A stretch of DNA of 18,261 nucleotides from Pseudomonadota bacterium (GTDB taxonomy: Bacteria; Pseudomonadota; Alphaproteobacteria; Rhizobiales; Beijerinckiaceae). The notes below the pieces were generated by a model that saw only the letters and a program-made list of their open reading frames with translations, was not told the DNA's origin and searched no databases. Below are positions 15,736-18,261 of the stretch, one piece after another. The stretch covers positions 1 through 18,261 of the forward strand of contig JAFAEL010000001.1 in the NCBI GenBank assembly GCA_023423995.1. Direction: 5' to 3'. The number at the start of each line of letters is the position of its first letter. Position 1 is the stretch's first letter. Position numbers and translations under genes: made by a program.

Positions 15736-16182
15736 TCACTCGCTGGAAGCGGCCGTCAGTAGGTCGGCCAGCGAAAGCAGCTTCTCCGCCTGGGCCCGGA
15801 TATCGCCCGGTAGCTCTGCAGCGTGCTCGGCCGAGATCCGTCCCGCCTCGCCCGTAGAGAAGGCATCGAGCTTTGCCCGATAGGTGTCGGTGTCAAAGCC
15901 ATCCGGGAAGACCCCTGGGAACTTAGGCATAGCCTCCAGTCGTTCGAAGATGACCTCGTGCATCTCCTCCGCGATGATTTGCACGCCACGCGCAAAGAGG
16001 AACTCGGCCGTGGCAGGAGAGGAGACGGCGAGTCCCGTAACCTCACTGGCGGTGGCGAACACGTAGTTCTCGAAGTCCTCGAACCAGACGATAAATTTCT
16101 GGAATTCGTCTTCTTCGGACACCGTCATCGCCATGAGCGGGACGAGCCGCGTGGGATTGTGCCAAGTTCTGGTGCTGATCAT
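15736..16182 (-). CDS. Acidic hypothetical protein
   Basis: This protein has about 148 residues, with an acidic N-terminal part ('TVSEEDEFQKFIVWFEDFENY'-type, Trp/Phe-rich), a helical centre with 'EEMHEVIFERLEAMPKF', and a helical C-terminus ('AEKLLSLADLLTAASSE'). No membrane span, signal peptide or catalytic motif is visible. The open frame extends to 16308, but residues before the Met at 16182 look non-coding; 16134 or 16128 are other possible starts, none with a strong ribosome site. It is 94 bp upstream of the zinc-ribbon gene on the same strand, so it may be the first gene of that - strand operon. Function unknown. A role as regulator or DNA mimic is only a guess from its acidity. Confidence 0.55.
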   Translation of the reverse strand: MISTRTWHNPTRLVPLMAMTVSEEDEFQKFIVWFEDFENYVFATASEVTGLAVSSPATAEFLFARGVQIIAEEMHEVIFERLEAMPKFPGVFPDGFDTDTYRAKLDAFSTGEAGRISAEHAAELPGDIRAQAEKLLSLADLLTAASSE

Positions 16183-16669
16183 GTGGATGAGCCTTGTCGG
16201 AAGCGAGCCAGAGCTCGTTCCATGGGAGTGGGATTGCTGAGGTGTGTGGAGGGTGCGGGCCGCCCAAAAAATTGCAGGCCTCCCGACAGAAGCAGGCCGC
16301 CGATTCAAAAAGGCGCACGGTTTCCTAGGGTGGGCTGTAATTAGATTTTGTTATGGGCTTCGCTAAATCCATCGATTTCTCTAATGAGTTGTGACCTCGA
16401 ACAGGCCCTCGGCTGGTCGGAACTCGACGATCAGTGCCTTCGCCGCTCTCTCCAGCGCGAGGAGGCCACGAGCGGCCACGTCAAGCAGAAACAGATGCCC
16501 GTAGCCGGAGGCGCGATGGTTGGTGCGGGGTAGTGCCGGCGACTCGGCGGCTACAGCGCTGCGGCGTGCTTGGAGGCCGCTCAGCTACCGCAGCCATCGG
16601 CTGGCCTCCTGACGGGAACCCGAACGGACGTCGCTCGGGGCCTCGGCCGGGTGGGGAGGCCTGTGGGAG
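16183..16669. other. Gene-poor stretch with AT-rich patch
   Basis: These 487 bp hold no frame I would call a gene; the short + strand frame at 16348-16533 has no ribosome site or family likeness. An AT-rich patch at about 16330-16390, unusual in this GC-rich DNA, contains the repeat CTGTAATTAG and could include a promoter for the - strand operon or an origin-like or recombination region. Confidence 0.4.
16335..16344 (+). repeat. AT-rich direct repeat copy 1 (CTGTAATTAG)
   Basis: The 10-mer CTGTAATTAG occurs here and at 17801-17810 in the same orientation. The two copies enclose the recombinase and the two small membrane-protein genes. An exact AT-rich 10-mer is unexpected in GC-rich DNA, so it is a candidate recombination or attachment core. 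Confidence 0.45.
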
Positions 16670-16867
16670 ATGATCGGCCGCATGGTGGTCACTCCGGACG
16701 CGGGGCAGGGTGCCAGAATGAGCGTGCGTGACGAGACCTTAGGGCTGTTGGTCGTGGCGGCGGTCGTGTCGGCTGTGGTGTGGCACGTAGCGAAGTCAGG
16801 GCCGCTGCCCCTGGTCGCCCCCGCCACGCTCGTTCAGATTGACGGAGCCGAGACAGGCGGCCGGTGA
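16670..16867 (+). CDS. Small single-span membrane protein 1
   Basis: This protein of up to 65 residues has one hydrophobic span ('TLGLLVVAAVVSAVVWHVA') and a short polar end. The ATG at 16670 has ggggagg about 10 bp upstream. An alternative ATG at 16718 ('MSVRDETLG') would remove a poorly conserved-looking leader and give 49 residues. The gene is on the strand opposite to the recombinase and polymerase-like genes, and its stop is directly followed by the second small gene. I recognise no family. Small membrane proteins of this size on mobile elements can be toxins, holin-like or unknown. Confidence 0.45.
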   Translation: MIGRMVVTPDAGQGARMSVRDETLGLLVVAAVVSAVVWHVAKSGPLPLVAPATLVQIDGAETGGR

Positions 16868-16874
16868 GCGCGCA

Positions 16875-17036
16875 GTGATCGACCTCCGATACCTCATCCA
16901 GTCCGCATGGGGGACGAAGTACCTACCTGGTTGGCTGCGGGGTGTGGTCGCTGTGGTCTGCCTCTTGGCCGCGATGGCGCTATTCGGGTTCCTGGCCACG
17001 ATAACGCCCGGAGAGGTCGGCCCCATTAGGTGGTGA
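16875..17036 (+). CDS. Small single-span membrane protein 2
   Basis: This 53-residue protein starts at a GTG ('VIDLRYLIQSAWG') with ggtgagcg just before it. An ATG at 16839 in the same frame would overlap gene 1 by 29 bp. A hydrophobic span at residues ~22-44 ('GVVAVVCLLAAMALFGFLA') follows a short amphipathic N-terminus ('GTKYLPGWLRG'). It lies 7 bp after the previous gene's stop and probably forms a two-gene unit with it. It ends 22 bp before the stop of the convergent recombinase gene. No family is recognised; translation is inferred from spacing and the clear membrane segment. Confidence 0.5.
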   Translation: MIDLRYLIQSAWGTKYLPGWLRGVVAVVCLLAAMALFGFLATITPGEVGPIRW

Positions 17037-17058
17037 ATGGGCTCCCTGTGTGGGCCTC

Positions 17059-17727
17059 TTACGCCACCATGCTGTCCAGTCGCTCGATGAGCCGGGCCAC
17101 GCTCGTGGGGTGCCATTGACCGCCGCGAGGCGTCTTCAGGCCGGCCCCGTTCAACGCCGCCGCGATGTCCCTGAGAGTCGCGTTCGCGTCCCGGAGCGGC
17201 AGGACGATGCCCGACAGTTTCTCGGCCCTCGCGTCCGCGTTCGCCCGCACGGCCTCGTTCCGCCTCATGGTCGCGTCCCGGAGCCCCCCAAGTTGGACCC
17301 CACGGGCCTTCGCTTCCCGAAGGGCTGCCTTGGTACGAAGGGAGATGAACTCCCGCTCCTGTTCGGCGAGAGCCGCGTAGATGTGGAGCTGGAACTTGTC
17401 GGCGTGCGGCATGGTCGCCACCCGGAAGTTCAGCCGCTTGTCGTCCATCAGGGCCGCGATGGTGGAGACCTTGCGCGACAGGCGGTCGAGCTTCGCCACC
17501 AGGAGGGTGGCCTTGGTCCGCTTGGCCAGTTCGATGGCCTTCCGCAGCTCCGGGCGGTCGCCGTTGCTCCCACTCTCGACCTCCACGAACTGGCCAATGA
17601 CCTCCCAGGGCTCATCGGCATACGTGTCGAGGTAAAGCCCGATGTCGCGGGCCTGCGCCTCCAGGCCGAGCCCTGAGCGGCCCTGCTCCTCGGTGGAGAC
17701 GCGCTGGTAGGTGACGAAGCGGTTCAC
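17059..17727 (-). CDS. Small serine recombinase (resolvase/invertase type)
   Basis: This 222-residue site-specific recombinase cuts and rejoins DNA through a Ser-phosphate link. The nucleophile is Ser11 in 'YQRVSTEEQ'. 'GLGLEAQ', 'NGDRPEL', 'KLDRLSRK' and the long E-helix region ('YAALAEQEREFISLRTKAAL') are typical. A C-terminal helix-turn-helix ('LRDIAAALNGAGLKTPRGGQWHPTSVARLI' region, ~184-215) binds the site. The GTG at 17727 is chosen as start because the protein then begins with the usual 'xRFVTYxRVS' and has gaggg ~8 bp before it; the frame runs further upstream across a poly-G tract, which is unlikely to be coding. It probably mobilises or resolves the element that carries the polymerase-like operon. 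Confidence 0.92.
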   Translation of the reverse strand: MNRFVTYQRVSTEEQGRSGLGLEAQARDIGLYLDTYADEPWEVIGQFVEVESGSNGDRPELRKAIELAKRTKATLLVAKLDRLSRKVSTIAALMDDKRLNFRVATMPHADKFQLHIYAALAEQEREFISLRTKAALREAKARGVQLGGLRDATMRRNEAVRANADARAEKLSGIVLPLRDANATLRDIAAALNGAGLKTPRGGQWHPTSVARLIERLDSMVA

Positions 17728-17751
17728 GGCCGGACCCTCGACGGCGTTGCT

Positions 17752-17761
17752 GGGGGGGGGG
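17752..17761 (+). repeat. Poly-G tract (10 G)
   Basis: Ten consecutive G just upstream of the recombinase start. The run length may vary between cells or may be a sequencing error. A change would alter only the region before the chosen GTG start. Confidence 0.7.
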
Positions 17762-17768
17762 CCTACGA

Positions 17769-17782
17769 GGCTCTGTTGCAAA
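17769..17782 (+). repeat. IS6-family-like terminal repeat, solitary
   Basis: GGCTCTGTTGCAAA matches the general form of IS6-family ends (IS26 has GGCACTGTTGCAAA). No IS6 transposase follows on either strand and no second copy was noticed, so it is at most a solitary end left by a past event, or a chance match. Confidence 0.4.
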
Positions 17783-17785
17783 CGT

Positions 17786-17797
17786 CAACGACCGTTG
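17786..17797. promoter_or_regulatory. Palindrome with 2-bp centre, possible recombinase site
   Basis: CAACG-AC-CGTTG is a perfect inverted repeat around a central AC, 58 bp upstream of the recombinase start. Serine recombinases cut with a 2-nt stagger at a dyad centre, so it could be a crossover half-site arrangement or an operator. It is short, so chance is possible. Confidence 0.3.
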
Positions 17798-17800
17798 TGA

Positions 17801-17810
17801 CTGTAATTAG
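17801..17810 (+). repeat. AT-rich direct repeat copy 2 (CTGTAATTAG)
   Basis: Second exact copy of the 10-mer at 16335-16344. It merges with the ATTAGTGG repeat (17806-17813) that is shared with 13687-13694. The combined block lies just outside the recombinase gene. Confidence 0.45.
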
Positions 17811-17813
17811 TGG

Positions 17814-18261
17814 TGGCGCGTCAAATTCATCGGACGGGGTTTCTCGTCCGTGAGGGGCTGACCTGTGAGACGATCAATCAGGACCGCGGCCGTGGGCGAC
17901 GGGCTTGGAGGCGAGATGGTCAGCCGCTCCCGTGACGGAACCGAGGCTCCCGAACATCGGGGCGGACCAAGACCTTCCGACGTTCGCTCCGTCACCTTGG
18001 GGTTGACAGTTAGGCCCGCCGAAGCTGCAGCTCCAAAGCAGGAGGCCACTACCTCCCTGGGCTCCCGAGCCCCTCCGGACGACTTCAGAGACCCCTCGGG
18101 ATTCAGGGTTGGGTTCAAGAGTGGCTGCGGGCGGACCCTTGCGCCGACACTAGGAACTTCACGTAGCGGAAGGGACGCGGCTCAGATGGTGCGGCATCGC
18201 CCTGCGAGCGGCCAGCACATCGGGCAGCGCAATCACCTGCGCCCGGGGGGGGGTACGGGGG
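17814..18261. other. Terminal stretch without convincing gene
   Basis: About 450 bp follow the repeats. A 103-residue - strand frame (17807-18118) is low-complexity and has no family likeness, so it is not called. The window ends in a run of nine G (18245-18253) and five G (18257-18261), consistent with a contig end of poor quality. Confidence 0.5.

Noticed and set aside
17807..18118. 103-codon - strand frame near the right end
   Set aside because: Low complexity, Pro/Ser/Arg-rich, no ribosome site, no likeness to a protein family.

Overview
The window looks like one stretch of a high-GC alphaproteobacterial chromosome, most likely Hyphomicrobiales and possibly Methylobacteriaceae. The evidence is the GC-rich codon use, an HWE-type histidine kinase fused to CheB/CheR, a FixK-like Crp/FNR regulator, and a DUF6065-type protein. 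The taxonomic call is inference. The window starts inside a Pro-Thr repeat of an autotransporter gene and ends in poly-G tracts, so it may be a whole contig whose ends stopped at hard-to-assemble sequence.

Positions 1-9012 look like resident chromosome. In order they hold the 3' end of an autotransporter, a DUF6065-like protein, and a PRISE-type SDR oxidoreductase on the + strand. A single-domain response regulator on the - strand is divergent from a signalling run on the + strand: CheB-like methylesterase with a zinc-ribbon tail, a small helical protein, a 1059-residue CheB/CheR/PAS/HWE kinase, and a Crp/FNR regulator whose start overlaps the kinase end. The kinase, the small receiver and the transcription factor probably form one signal-transduction module. 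The CheB domain of the fusion kinase has lost its catalytic histidine.

Positions about 9013-13450 are accessory. They hold a small exported protein, an HExxH (zincin-like) protein, an IS3-family OrfA remnant without OrfB, and a restriction-modification island. The island has a C5 cytosine methyltransferase, a Vsr mismatch endonuclease coupled to it by a 4-nt overlap, and a convergent 310-residue protein that I propose is the cognate restriction nuclease. That protein overlaps vsr by 53 bp.

Positions about 13690-17810 look like a small mobile element, and this is the most interesting part. A serine recombinase lies at one end. Two tiny single-span membrane proteins, an acidic unknown protein, and a zinc-ribbon/membrane-anchored protein follow. 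The last is coupled by an ATGA overlap to a 423-residue protein that carries recognisable family-A polymerase motifs A, B and C but no exonuclease. AT-rich direct repeats lie near the element's edges. From about 17730 to the end there is no convincing gene, only an IS6-like terminal repeat, a palindrome and poly-G runs.
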